A stretch of DNA of 64,000 bases, taken from positions 1-64,000 of the forward strand of contig AJFK01000021.1 of NCBI GenBank assembly GCA_000467715.1. The letters run 5' to 3'. The notes beneath the pieces are model-generated. The model did no database searches. It was not told where the DNA came from and was given only the letters and a program-made list of their open reading frames with translations. The stretch is from Hysterium pulicare CBS 123377. Lineage: Eukaryota; Ascomycota; Dothideomycetes; Hysteriales; Hysteriaceae. The translations under genes and the position numbers were made by a program. Positions 32,910 through 44,803 of the stretch are shown here, piece by piece (the stretch's first letter is position 1; every line of letters starts with the position of its first letter).

Positions 32910-35900
32910 TCAAGCCATGACACCCTGTCCACCACCTTGAGATAATTATATATATTAGTCGAAAGTATACATAGAGTCGAAAGATAGTGGTTGTCTTGGG
33001 TGAAGGGGCGTTCTCGGATCCCCAAAAGAAGAAAAGACGTTCATACCGATCTGACGCTTGATCTGTTCGCGAGCCCATCGGGCGGTGTCCTGCGTACGAG
33101 GCGAAAAGTCATGGTTGGCTCTCGTTTGTTTTGCCATCAGGGTAAGCCAATCTTGTCGGAAGAAGTCTCTGAAATCACCGTTGGGGAAGGCATCTGAAAG
33201 ATCACTATTTGCTGTTAGCATGGAAAAGGAAAGGCCCGGTGGTCAAAATATAGTTACCCAATTACACCGCACGAAGATCGCATGAGGCCTTCCGTGCGAT
33301 TCCCATCTTGTTGTACCATGTGCAGGAATTGGAAGATGCCTTCAACGTAAGGGACAAGGAGTTGTGCTATCATTCAAGTCAGCTATGAACACAAAGAGTC
33401 ATGGTAATTTCCAAATTGGAAGGCAGCACACTTACTCTTGTCGCTTGACTTCAATGCAGCGATGATACCGTCCCATGCGTCCATGATGCCCTCACGTAAA
33501 GAGAGTATGTAGTCCAGCATCTCGAAAGCAGTACTCTCGTTCGTCACGGAAACGCTAGCAGCTTGTTGTAGTACTTGGGCCACAACACTCAAATAGATCT
33601 CAAAGTGACCTCCAATGGCTTGTGCAATATCACCAAAACATTGAAGGATCGCCGGTTTGAACTGATTAGCAAGGGCTTGGCTCTATTGGAAATTAGTCTT
33701 CACCCCTTAACATAATGACAGAATCCTTACTCTAAGGTTGTTGAGAAGGTAATTCATGAATGAATCACACCATGGCTGAACTTTCTCACCAAGCGATCGA
33801 GTAATATCGCTGACAAGGCCGATTGCCATCGCGCAGAGAGCTGGCTCATCCTGATTGCCAAGGGCGTTGTAAAGATATGGGACAAAGGCATCCATGTACT
33901 TTATGAAATCGTCTTCGAGGGCATTCGCGAGGCCTCCTATTGCAGCAAAAACGGTGTCAGGTACGGAAGACTTTGGACCGACAGTATTGAGTAGCTGCAG
34001 AAGGGCTTGCATGATCCGATCCGCTTGAGGTTTAATCTCCGTCTCCAATCGTTGAATGATGGCCTAAGCAATTGTTAGCTGATGTTGCACGTGAGAGAAA
34101 GGTAACGTCACACCATCAATACGCTTGTCAAGCTGGTTTGCATTTCTTCGATGGTCAATTTGTCATTGACATCTAACGCTTGCTGCTGCAGAGAAACCGT
34201 GTTCTCTAGACGCTGTAGGATTACATTTGACAAAGTCGCAACGAAACCGACACTATCATTGGCAGCATTGGTAACGAAAGCATTCAGAACTTCGTAGGCC
34301 GCAGTGCGCAGCTGACCGTCAACGTCATTCCTATAGAGCATCAGCATGTAGAAGATCAGAATGGAGCTCCCAGGAACTCACCGTTCGGTGACCTGGCATA
34401 AATGGGAAATGCTGGCCTCAAAGTGTTGTGAAAGCGGATTTGACTGACAACCAGGATCACCTGCAAATCGATCGGCAAGATTCATCAGCGCCCAACAGCA
34501 CGAGGAGGCCATCTTGGGGTGGCTCGATAATCCCCCAAAGAGAGCACCGATGAGCGCTGGCAGTTGACTCTGGGGGTCAATGGAATCCGGCGATGCCTCG
34601 CAAATTCGACCTAGAGCATAAGCGGCTGAATCTTTGACTTGGAGTACCTGATCGTCCATCATGCTAATCAAAACAGGCAGGGCCTGCCTGATTATGGGAT
34701 CTAAGATCTTTTCTTCGGGACCTTCCATGATGGCTCCAAATGCTGAGACTGACGCATCTCGGTAATGCCAATCCTCCGACCTCAAATTCTTTTCAACGAA
34801 TTGAAGAACAGGCGGGACGACAGCTCCACCAACAGTCTGTGCCCAAAGTTGCAGACACTGATATGCAGCACGTGAGACGTTGTACTCATCATCGGCGGCA
34901 TCTTCGTCCTGCTTGGCGAGCAATTCAAGTAATACCGGGACGACTTCCTGTGTTGCCACTCTGGCAAAGTTGAAGTACTCCCTTAATTCTGTAGAACCTT
35001 CGGATTGTGCCTGACGTATAATTAGTTGGGCTTGTTCTTCCGACATGCCGTGATTCGGCCCATAGCGGCGGTTGTATACCTGAGTGTTGTCGTCTTCGAT
35101 GGAGATTTCCTCCTCGCAAACAGTGCACCAGAACTCGACGGCCAGTTTGGCAACGTCTTCTTCCGGGCTCTTCATGCCTAGAACGGTAAGACCGAACAGA
35201 GCCTTCTCCATGTAGAACCTCATCTTGTCATAATACAAGCCCATGATCCTGTTTAAGCATCCATATGCGCCTTGCTGGATGCGGGTATCCTCAGCTTGTG
35301 TGGCCTCGCAGATGACCTGCATGATGTAGTTGCGCTCTCCTTCGTTGTCAAAGTTGGACCGCACAAACTCAAGAGAATCGCTTAAAGCTGATATAGCCGC
35401 ATTTCGTACATCATCGTTGGTCTCCTCCTTACGCGCTCCCTGGACGACAGCCGTGAGAATAGCGTTCGAGTGGTGCGCAAGGCTATCCCGAAGTTCACCA
35501 TCATCAGTGTCACAGATGAAACCAATACAAGTCAATGAAGCTTGTTTCTGATGGTCTGCACCTTCTCCAACGTTTTGTACCAGTGTGGGCATGAGCTCTG
35601 GCCATAGATTGCGGGGTATCTCGATGGCCGCAATGGAGGAAATGAATTGCGCTGCAGACTGACCAGCTCGCGCATTGCTCGAGGAAAGTGTTTGTAAGGC
35701 AAGAGCTTTAACGTTTGCCTTGATATTCGGGTCTACCTGGGAGAGCCATCGTTCCTGAACCTGACGTAACCGTGCGAACTCGCGGGCTGAGAAAGCGTTC
35801 TTGAGGGCAAGACCGGCGGCGATTCTGTTTTGTCCCCGAGATTGCTCGTTTGCAAGCTCCTGTGCGAGAATGGTGAGGTAGCCAGACTAGAATAAGAAAG

Positions 35901-36120
35901 GTGTGTCAGCAACTGTCTTGGAGTAGGCACACAGTAGCCTTCCGTGAGAGCAAAACTTACAAAATCCGTTTCAGCAGCCTGGTTGAGCTGCAATTCGGCT
36001 TGCTGGCGGGTACTGGTTTCTGTAAAGGATCAGCCAAGGCCGAAGTGACGGAGAAACCATGGCCTCGAAGGGAGACTCACCCGGCGACAGTGTGCCCTCT
36101 AGCACCTGGTTGATATCCAT
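32910..36120 (-). CDS. kap95: Importin subunit beta-1 (karyopherin Kap95)
   Basis: Nine exons (minus) give 897 residues: 36120-36081, 36019-35961, 35886-34382, 34330-34114, 34063-33731, 33682-33436, 33366-33258, 33204-33047 and 32935-32910. It starts MDINQVLEGTLSPE and is built of HEAT repeats throughout. Typical stretches are SGYLTILAQELANE, LTCIGFICDTDDGELRD, GAYGCLNRIMGLYYDKM, EFWCTVCEEEISIED and DRFAGDPGCQSNPLSQHFE. The protein carries importin-alpha/NLS cargo through nuclear pores and releases it on Ran-GTP. The last exon is 26 nt and encodes GGGQGVMA. I chose it because the 110-nt intron before it has CGACTAAT and a TCAAG acceptor, and because reading through gives an unlikely tail. The call as importin beta is firm; the last exon is moderately sure. 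Confidence 0.95.
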
Positions 36121-36994
36121 GATTGCAGGAGGGCGTCTCTGGAGGTCAACGAGGGTTTCAGAATGGTTGGTAGAGTGGAATGAAGTCGTGAGAGTGGTAT
36201 GAAACCAGGTGTTTCGCAGTGCGGGCTGTGTTTGGCGGAGGAGTTGCGGTGGGAGACCAGGACGGAGCGAATTTGGAACTGAGCGAGAGTCGACTGTCGT
36301 AAGGGCCTAAATAAACACGTGAATGACGCTGTTGTCCTGACACCCCACTTCACGCACAGGGAGAGCTTTGCGCAGACAAGGTGTTTACTGCAGATGGTGA
36401 AGCTCGCAAACTGCAAACAGAGTCTTGGATAGCGCAGGCTGGAAAGTTCTGGAGTGAATGGACAGGCGGCACAATTGTGCAGCAGTTGGACGTTCGGGAA
36501 GGCGCCAACCAGCATTGGTTCGCTTCCTTCCCGTTGCAGCATCCCAGATCTCCCCTCAACACCTCGAGCGCTGTTCGTCAGCCCTACCGAGCACACGGCT
36601 TATGCACGAAGCAGCCCAATCATTCCTTCCAGCGTCACGATTCACAGCAGAAGATATACCTAGGCAGATGGCAGATGGCAGCTAGACAGCAAAAGTTGAC
36701 CTGCTTCGACTGCCCCTATCCTCGCAAAACTGCGCCAAGGCTGTGCAACAATAGAACAGCGCGCCATTCACGTGTGCAGCTACACTAGCCACTTCCAAGG
36801 TTTCCATGAAGCTCATAGTTGCATGCAGTTCGATCCATATATACCTAAAAGCAAATATATCTTGTCAAGTCCAAATCCTCCTTTACGCAAGGGATTCCTA
36901 TGAAGTACAGAGGGGCACATAAAGTCTAAACCTGGCACTCTCCTTAACGCCTGATATGCAACTCATGCCGAAAACACCATCAGCCTTGGGAAAA
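36121..36994. other. Promoter of Kap95 and 3' flank of the PP2C gene
   Basis: 874 bp without a supported gene. Open frames on both strands at 36350-36790 have no recognisable domain. Confidence 0.45.
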
Positions 36995-38821
36995 CTACAT
37001 ACGGCCCCTCGGGTTGTTCGCCTCCTCCTTCCTCCAATCCCTCAACTCTTTTGTACCCATACTACCCAGACCACCCTCGCTTCTCCTTTCCCAGCCGCCA
37101 AGCCTGACGACAAGAGTGGTAGCATTATCGGCGTCAGGTGACACCTCGACTGCAAAGCTCGTTACGTCTCGAGCACCTTGTTCCGGCGTACGGGCTTCCT
37201 TGACGATATCTACGATTTCTTGGTCGCTGAGATGGCCGGACACGCCATCGGAGACGAGCACGAGGAATGAGTATTCGGCCGGCGACAGTTCGAGGCGGCG
37301 AATCTCGGGTTCTGCGGAGACGCCTATTCTTTTGGATGCCATGTCGCCAAAGGCTCGCGTGTTGGCTAGGCCTGTGACGCGTTCTTCACCAAACGAGTCG
37401 GTGACGAAGGTTGCCGCGTACCGCCGTAGTCGTGTGGCCTCTTGCGGTAGTGAGGGGTGATGATTCGAAGTCAAAGGAACGGGCTGACCCGTGGAGGTTT
37501 CACATAGGATGATACGAGTGTCGCCGCAATGAGCTGTGATGATTGTCGATGGAGAGGCTGGGTGCCAGAAAGGCGAAGGAGTGGGCGTTGATATGAGCGC
37601 AATACTGCAAGTGCTTCCACCTTTGAACCGCTTTGATCCACCTATGTGCTTCCCGGATCTTGAGGGATGCCCTAATATATCGTCATCATTAAGAGCCCGG
37701 TCTGCCAGAATTGGGTCTTCGTCTATCTTTCCAACTTGCGCAGATACAAAGTCGTAGTCAGCTTTCAGAAATGAGTATTCCAATACTGTTTCAATGCCTA
37801 TGCCTTCGCTGGCATCATCAGGGATAGGAGAATGCTGTAGCTGCTTCTTTTGTACGACATCCTTTTCCGCAGTGTGGCCTTGGCCCCCAGCAGACAACGA
37901 AAAATATTCGGGCTTAAATCGCCTAAAGTATCCTCCAACCAGCTCTTTCCAGTTGTTGACTAGACGGCGCTCCAGCTCTTCAGCCTTACGTATATTAGTA
38001 GATTGTTTGATGGACGGTGCGCCATCGGGAGGGGAGGTTTGACTGGCGGTAGTGCTGGGAGCTTTCTCGTCTGTACCCGACGTTGGGGGCTTGATCGGTT
38101 CTGTGCCGGCAGGCGTATGCGTCTTGATAGCATCCAAACTGTTCTTTCCTGTTACTTCTGCTTCATTACCAGCTGGTCGCTCGTCTCTGTCGCCCATACT
38201 AGTAGGCCAACCCATGTATCTTCCCAGTTGTCCCTTCCTCTTGAGACTGCTTTCGAGCTCGAAGAGCTTCGCAGCCTCTTCAACGTATTGATGCAACTGC
38301 TCCCTTAAGAAGTCACTGCACTCATTTCCGCCATGGCCGTCGAAGACCCCAAAGTAAAACACCTGCGGATCTCCACTAGGACTATCAGCTGGTGTAGCTT
38401 CGTCACTAATGGCCCCTCTCTTGTTTCGCGCGAGTGACAAAGGCCTCCTTTTCGCGAATGCCGGTATATCAATTGTGCCAGCCTGGTATGTGTCTTCGTT
38501 GTATGGACGTACACCTCTTGAGATCGACGCGCCGAAGTGATGCTTTGCATTTTTGAGTGGTATTCTCACAACAGTCATTTCCCGCGACGCACCCACCATG
38601 GGCGGGGCTGCCGCAGGCGACCTGTTGGTGCCGCGAGGCTCATGAGGAGTCGATTTATCTCGAGGGAGTTTATGGTGTGGGCCGGCCGCCGATTTCGAGT
38701 CCGGGTGAAGGGAGGAGGATGGGATATGGGTGATGAAGTAGTCGTGGAATTGCCGCCGCAAGTGAGGGATGATTTGGATACCACGCCCGGCGATGATACG
38801 ATTTGGTATCTTCTTCCACAT
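36995..38821 (-). CDS. PP2C-family Ser/Thr phosphatase, probably mitochondrial (Ptc6-like)
   Basis: An intronless frame of 608 residues from ATG 38821. The N-terminus (MWKKIPNRIIAGRGI, then HLRRQF) is basic and lacks acids, like a mitochondrial presequence. PP2C motifs occur in order: SRGVRPYNEDTYQAG (about 101-115), FGVFDGHGGNECSDFL with metal-binding Asp161, GGSTCSIALIS, AHCGDTRIILC, VTGLANTRAFGD, LVSDGVSGHLSDQE and DNATTLVVRLGG near the end. Metal-ligand aspartates are present in each block. About 200 residues of low-complexity, Thr/Pro/Glu-rich sequence are inserted between the DGHGG block and the next conserved block. Mitochondrial PP2Cs of this kind act on targets such as pyruvate dehydrogenase and on mitophagy signalling; Ptc6 as the closest relative is a guess. 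Confidence 0.85.
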   Translation of the reverse strand: MWKKIPNRIIAGRGIQIIPHLRRQFHDYFITHIPSSSLHPDSKSAAGPHHKLPRDKSTPHEPRGTNRSPAAAPPMVGASREMTVVRIPLKNAKHHFGASISRGVRPYNEDTYQAGTIDIPAFAKRRPLSLARNKRGAISDEATPADSPSGDPQVFYFGVFDGHGGNECSDFLREQLHQYVEEAAKLFELESSLKRKGQLGRYMGWPTSMGDRDERPAGNEAEVTGKNSLDAIKTHTPAGTEPIKPPTSGTDEKAPSTTASQTSPPDGAPSIKQSTNIRKAEELERRLVNNWKELVGGYFRRFKPEYFSLSAGGQGHTAEKDVVQKKQLQHSPIPDDASEGIGIETVLEYSFLKADYDFVSAQVGKIDEDPILADRALNDDDILGHPSRSGKHIGGSKRFKGGSTCSIALISTPTPSPFWHPASPSTIITAHCGDTRIILCETSTGQPVPLTSNHHPSLPQEATRLRRYAATFVTDSFGEERVTGLANTRAFGDMASKRIGVSAEPEIRRLELSPAEYSFLVLVSDGVSGHLSDQEIVDIVKEARTPEQGARDVTSFAVEVSPDADNATTLVVRLGGWERRSEGGLGSMGTKELRDWRKEEANNPRGRM

Positions 38822-39349
38822 GCTTGAGCGAACGACGAAGGACGCATGTCGAAGAATATGGGGAAAAGTATTATGTCATGCAACCAGGATAAACATTTCC
38901 AGGAGCTTCAATGTGTTAGCAAAATCGAAGGGTGAAATCGAAGGGTGAGGCTGTTTCTTCGAGGAAGATACTGTGAAATAGATATCTTACCGAAGAAGGG
39001 TTGAATTGCGTGGGGATGTGTTGGAAACCCGGGAATCTGGTGTTGGATTGCCGTTCTCCCCACTCCCCGCAACGGATTGGGCCGGGATCGTGATCACTGA
39101 TTGGGCGACGGTTTCGGAGTGAAGAGCATTGAAAAGAAGTAGATTTCTTTACCTCTAGATTAAGCTAGGAGGGAAATTAGATTATAGTATATTAAAAAGA
39201 AATTATTTAAGAAAAAGTAAAAAGCCTTTTATTAGTTAGACTATTATTCCCTTTTCCAGGGTACCAGCATTCAGAAATCTGGCATGTCTCTAAGCTATCC
39301 AGTGGAAAGGGAGCGGAACTGTCTCTTCTACCCTTATCCTCAACTACCT
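38822..39349. other. PP2C promoter region with a short A+T-rich island
   Basis: No gene is supported. A strongly A+T-rich island lies at about 39170-39250 and contains AAAAAGCCTTTTATTAG. A related segment in reverse orientation lies at about 41690-41760. Confidence 0.45.
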
Positions 39350-40959
39350 TCAACCGAAAACAGATTTGTCCGTCGCGTGCATACTCCCAAGAACTCCACC
39401 TGCACTACTTCCCGGGCCACCACCGTGTCTCGCTCCCCCCTCTGGTGCCCGCTTACGCCAACTCATCTCTGCCCCAATGAACCCTTCCTTCTGGCTGAGA
39501 ACGACCTGTGCCTTGTGGATGATCATAGTATTCTCCGCACCAAGATCGTAGGTCAATTTGGTGATAAGAGGCGACATGGCAAACCTGATATCAAAACTCT
39601 CCGGAAATCTGTAGACTTGGTTCATAGTCTTAGTCGGATCGCCGAGGAGTAGCGGCGAGCCGTTGACCATTTCTCCAATATTGAAGTTTTCCGGGGGCAC
39701 TGGCCAATATGTAAGCCACTTCTCAGCTTGCATCCTCATACGAAACCCAATTCGGTATCCTTTGATGACTAGGTCCTTTAGTCCAGCTTTGAGTGCTTCT
39801 GGATGGTCGTTTGTTATCAAGAAACCAAGGTTGCCGGCGAGGTTTTCAGCTAGTGAGTAAGCCTTGAGTCCTCTCCATTCTCTGTGGTCTGGTTCGTTCT
39901 TCGCGGCTTCATAGAGCGCCTTTTGAGCACACAAGATCTTCTGCCGTGCCTCAATATCCACTGGAGCCGTTGCACCCCAGCTTTTGACAAGCTCGTCGCA
40001 TTGCGGGCCCTTAGGGTGATCAGAGTTGGACATAAAGTGCTCTGTCATCGTGAAGCGAGCTATTTCACGAGTGATAATAGCTGCAATTAGGGAGCGGCGC
40101 GTTCCGAGAGCTGCGAGGACCGCTGGAGGATCATGACACCATTCTTGTAAGCCGAATGCCGCAAAGAAGATGGGGGTATCCGGCCCTGTAGTCTGTAGAG
40201 CCATGTCGCCAGCAGCTGTCCATATAAGTGCCCATTTAGAAATAGCTTCGAAAAAGTCATTCAGCAACCCGCGGTCGTCCTGGGGTAGAATGGTAGCGCC
40301 GGATCTGGGTGTAACCATGGAGTGTATGAGCTTCGTATCTGGCGTCTCCGTTCTACCATGCTTCCGGACGCTTGAAGTTGGCGGAGGCAGCTTGGTCGGC
40401 CGATGGGGTGTTTCTGGTGCACCGGCTGTTTGGTGATAGCGTACGCATTCTTCGTTCTTCAACTCTGCCATCCACAGTTTTTTCTTGCACTCTTCTAACT
40501 CCTTCCTCGACTCATCTCTCTCCTTCTTGTACTCCATCGCCATCTCTTTGTAGTGCGCGGTCTGCATCTCAGCAGCACCGTGCTTCTTGCCTTCAGCATA
40601 TATGCTGGAGGCATAAATATCTGTGGGGTTTGACTCCTGGCCAGTGAGATTGGATACAGCAGTGAGAGTCATTCTATGTGATCTAACATCAGCGATCAAG
40701 CTCTAGGGTAGGGGGCTGAGTGCCAAATGACATACGGTTGATGTACGAAACGTCCTGTAGGTGTATACTGCAGAGTGTTAGCATGCTTGTCATCATTCAG
40801 GCTAGAGAAGCTCACCTGTCCATAGGAAGCTCCCGCTGGTATCGCTCGATAACCAGAATACAGTGGAGCAGTATAAGGGGTGAAACTAGGAGCGTTTTGT
40901 GCAAAAGACTGTGAATTCTGGCGCGTAAGAGCGTTGCTGGTATTTTCGGGATGATCCAT
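39350..40959 (-). CDS. Lineage-restricted coiled-coil protein, function unknown
   Basis: Exons (minus) 40959-40816, 40767-40736 and 40682-39350 give 502 residues. The introns are 48 nt (GTGAGC...CTGCAG) and 53 nt (GTATGT...GTTAG). The N-terminus is Ser/Tyr/Gln-rich and disordered. Residues about 95-135 (YKKERDESRKELEECKKKL) form a coiled coil. A Pro-rich linker follows. The C-terminal 330 residues look folded and mostly helical (SKWALIWTAAGDMAL, ARFTMTEHFMS, AENLAGNLGFLI), and the end is Gly-rich. There is no signal peptide or membrane helix. I recognise no domain. Proteins of this plan occur in variable numbers in filamentous ascomycetes, which is inference here. It lies between two A+T-rich islands. 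Confidence 0.75.
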
Positions 40960-41640
40960 CCTCGTGCCTGCGAACTATTAGTTAAAACACTTTCATCAGG
41001 AATCAGACATACCTTTGACTGTGATCCTGTGAGCGGGTATGAAGACTTCAGTGAACGAAACCAAGCCCAAAATCCAAGCGTCCTACTCAAACCCACAACC
41101 CTCCAGACCCCAAGCCACGATACCTCCAAAACCCTTCACCTCTCACCCCAAATCTCCTCCAAAGAATCTCAAAGCAGAACGCTGGGTAGAAAGTGCTTGA
41201 TGGTGCAAAACAGGGAAATGGAATGATGGTACTTACCAACTGCAATGTTGTCGGTGATGGTTGAAGAAAGGAAGAAGGAAAGTTGGAGGTGAGGGACTTA
41301 AGTAGCCGCCTAGGGCGAGGCACGTGCGTTAGAATTTGCTCAAGGTGAAGTCGAGTTCGAAAAGTTGATCAGGTGAGGCTTGGCGGGATTGTGCTTCACT
41401 TCCTGCGGTGAAGCGGAGATGATATGGCCTAACATTGACTGGGCACGGATATAGCCTAACTTTGCTTATTAGTCAGTGAAAACAGCAATTGTAGAGAGAG
41501 TATTTAGAGAAAAAGGCGAGAATGCCTATGGTCCTATATGTATTGACCTAGTTCCGCAGTGAGCGGCGTCTGGAGGTGACGAAGGTGGGAGAGGTACAAT
41601 CAGCCTGTGGGAAACGTATGAAAAGTCCGTGGGCGCCGTG
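40960..41640. other. Promoter region of the coiled-coil gene
   Basis: No gene is recognised. Base composition is still ordinary here, before the A+T-rich zone begins. Confidence 0.4.
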
Positions 41641-43480
41641 ACTGTAGCTAGTCGTCTACATCTACATGTATCCTATAATAGGGGTAATAGGAAAAGAGTT
41701 TTCTAAAATATTAAAAAAGGCTTTTTAAATAAAGAATTTTAGAGAGTAGAAAAATACTAAGTAAAGCTTTAAGAAGATAGCTCTAGTTTGCTATGGGCAA
41801 TATTCCAAGGTAGTTGAGGGATCACTGATGCAATCGAGCTCGGTGCCAGGCATAAAATCCAGGTCGCAGTATGGGCCGGTATTACATACATCCAAGAGTA
41901 GATCCCTTAGATATTAAGAAAGGTAAAAAGGATTCTTAAATTCCTTAATCTAAGGAGAGGATGTTTAAGTTAATAATTAAGTTAAGAAGTATACTTCTAA
42001 ACTTATAATTAGCTTTATAGTAAGACTATGAACGCGTAACAGGAATACTTGGCCTCTATACTATATATTAAACTTTAGTATGCGATTCAGGATAAGCCGG
42101 TATAGTTCAAAGGGAGACTTGCGGGATATACCCTGGTAAGAAAGGTGTTAGTATATCAACATAATCGAAAAGGCGTTAGAGTTATCCTAAAAGTATTCCA
42201 ATTGGCTTCATATTAAACCGATGAAGGGTTCGTAACGTTTCTAGACTATGTGAAAGGATTTGAATGCTTACATGATGTATAGGGCTTGAGAGTCTTCTAT
42301 TCCGATGATACGCACGGAATCTAGCCTAGGAAGAAATCTTCATATAACAGAAAGGCGTGAGGGGTATCAACCGTTGAAAGGTATGTAGCTTTAGGGTTAG
42401 CACAATTGCGGGAGCATGGGGCATGGCTCTTAAACTCATGTCCGCCGAGATCAATTGAGGTCTAATAACGAACGACGCGATTGTGTCGTAATATGATTGA
42501 TCTAGACACTACTCCTGCCAAGCTGTCAATCCACAATTGTAAGAATGTAATAGGTAGGGGAAATACATACCCCTTAGCTGTAACCTTGTCTCATAGCTTG
42601 CCGTATTAAGCTTCAGGAAGGAACCATTATTAAATTTATCCCTATTAGTAAAGCTTCTAGCAACAAGGAATACCTTCTCTATTTCCTAAAGCCTAGGAAC
42701 AGGCCCCTAACTCTAAAGACTTCAGCTATTTTCTTGCGGATGGAAAATCCACTTGAGGCAGAGTACCTAGGCCAATCCAATCGTGCGTAGTCATGGAACA
42801 GTCGTAGGCCTCTTGAGGAACACGCATACATTTCTTTTAGAAGCTCTCCAGGTTCATAACTAGCCGGCTACTGTTCCATTCTCAGAGTCAAATATAAAGA
42901 GACGTATAGCTAGTTTAGGCTTCGGGAAAGGACCTTGAAGGTGTATACTGCTCGATGACCTAACGACTCTAAGAGCTTGAAGGAAAGTTGCTTTATTGGC
43001 TTGGTGTAAAAGAGAGTAGGATGGAGATTCTCTCATCTGGCATCTCTTCTGCCAAAGACATAGGATCTAAAGGGAATAAGGCTGATTAGGGCTCTGGGAA
43101 GTATCCTTGAAGGTATATGCCGCCCAATGATCCATCCGCTTCGAAATCCTAAAGAACTTCGGATTTATGAACCTGTTCTAAATAGAAGCGGGATCTATAA
43201 ACTTTTAGCTCTTAATCTGCCTGAAGTGCTTAAGAAACAAGCTGGTTCGGTCTCCGCGGGAATGGACCTAAAAGAACTGTACCTCTTAGCAAATCGGCTG
43301 ACTTAAAACTTTAGCTATTCCCAGCTTATAAGCCTGCTCTAAAAGGAAGTGAAACACTTGCCTGTCTTTAGCTTGAGTGTTGTTTAACCTCAGCACCTTT
43401 GACACCCCACTACTAGACACTTTAAGGATTCCCGGACACTTTTGAGCTGAGTGAATAGATACAAAATGTCCATCCCTTCT
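41641..43480. repeat. A+T-rich decayed region with a diverged direct repeat
   Basis: About 1.8 kb with visibly higher A+T than its surroundings (many TTAAG, CTTAG and TATA-like words) and no long open frame on either strand. Short protein-like stretches appear on the minus strand but are broken many times; no family is identifiable. Two segments of about 60 bp, starting near 42915 and 43086 (offset about 171 bp), share CCTTGAAGGTRTATRC and flanking similarity, mostly differing by C/T changes. This is the look of an old repeat worn down by repeat-induced point mutation, but I cannot name the element. Confidence 0.5.
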
Positions 43481-44803
43481 CAAACAGGATCCTCCAAGTT
43501 GCTCTCTGACCGCTTTCTGATATCAGCAAGTAGAGAAAGCAATCTGATACTCACCACACAAACAATACAACCCATAATAGACGATCGGTGGAGTGCAAGC
43601 CAATTATGAGGCACATGAGAAGCTGCTGGCGCAGAGTACCTTAGATGACAGATCGCCAGAGCCATCCGTCGCAGTATGGAGAGCTGTAGAGAACAAATGT
43701 GGTCCAGTTAAAATGAGTTACTGAAAAGGTTGTGCATGATGCGGAGCTTGAAGTATTCATCATTGAATCGACATTAACCACAACCTTACAGCTTCCCCTC
43801 TCTGAATCCCAAGTCTATAACTCCCACGGGTGATTGAAGCCCAGAGCAATTCACTCCTGTGCTCCGTGTTCTCCGAAACCTCGGGTTTTCACTCCCCTGA
43901 CTCAATGATGAGATGCTTCTTTTTCACTGAAAGTTGTACGATTCCGAAGGAACATGATCTCGGTACTGGAACACCTATTTCCTGGACATCTCACCGGTTG
44001 GGCTACAGGTGCAGCATCCTAGAAGTGCGGTGTGGAGATGCTGTGGAAGCTTCATATAGGAGAAGGCGTTCTTACTTCCTTGGCGTGCAATTCGGGGAAC
44101 GTCTGTTGTGGCTCGTGCGCCCTGTACATAGCCAGGAGCTCCTCCGAGCCTCATACACCTCATCACCCTACTACACCACTCTTCTGTTCACAACAAGGTC
44201 CTTGGGAACGAGAACGGTGCGATCTCGATGGTGATTGAACATTCGGTCGGTCTTGAAGTGCTGGACATGATATGGATTCTGTGACCGATGGGAATCGAAG
44301 TAATTGCAACAGTTATCTAATGAACGTAGAAACATTTCGGGGCTCTTCGTTAAGAGGACATGCCATTTGGTTATATACCATCTCGGCGGTTTGGTACTAA
44401 GCTAAGTCACTATACAAACCCCCAGAATTCTCTTCATTGTCCAGTGATTTCTCTTCAAGTTACGCAGTATAAGACCAAAGCACGAAAGGGATTAATATGG
44501 ATACGAACATTCCAGACTTGGCGTGCTGATTGAAGAGGGTCATCCTTCTGCGATAGATAATGCGACCAACGACCAAACGAAGCTCCCAGCCCAGCCCCAA
44601 CTGGAGCCCTATTCCTTGATGCGTTACTGGGTACGACGCCAGCGGTTGCTTAGAGTGCTCGATAAAGGATTCTCCAAGAAGCCTTGTTTGAAAATTGCAA
44701 GTCAGCGAATTGCCTTCGTCTATAAAAAAGCTTCGAATTCGACCGGATCGCTGGAATTCACCGGTCCTTATCTAGGCACACGGTGGTGGGAACATTTCTG
44801 AAA
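43481..44803. other. Intergenic stretch, no convincing gene
   Basis: Ordinary base composition returns. A 134-codon open frame at 43830-44234 (+) has no recognisable domain. Nothing else stands out. Confidence 0.4.
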
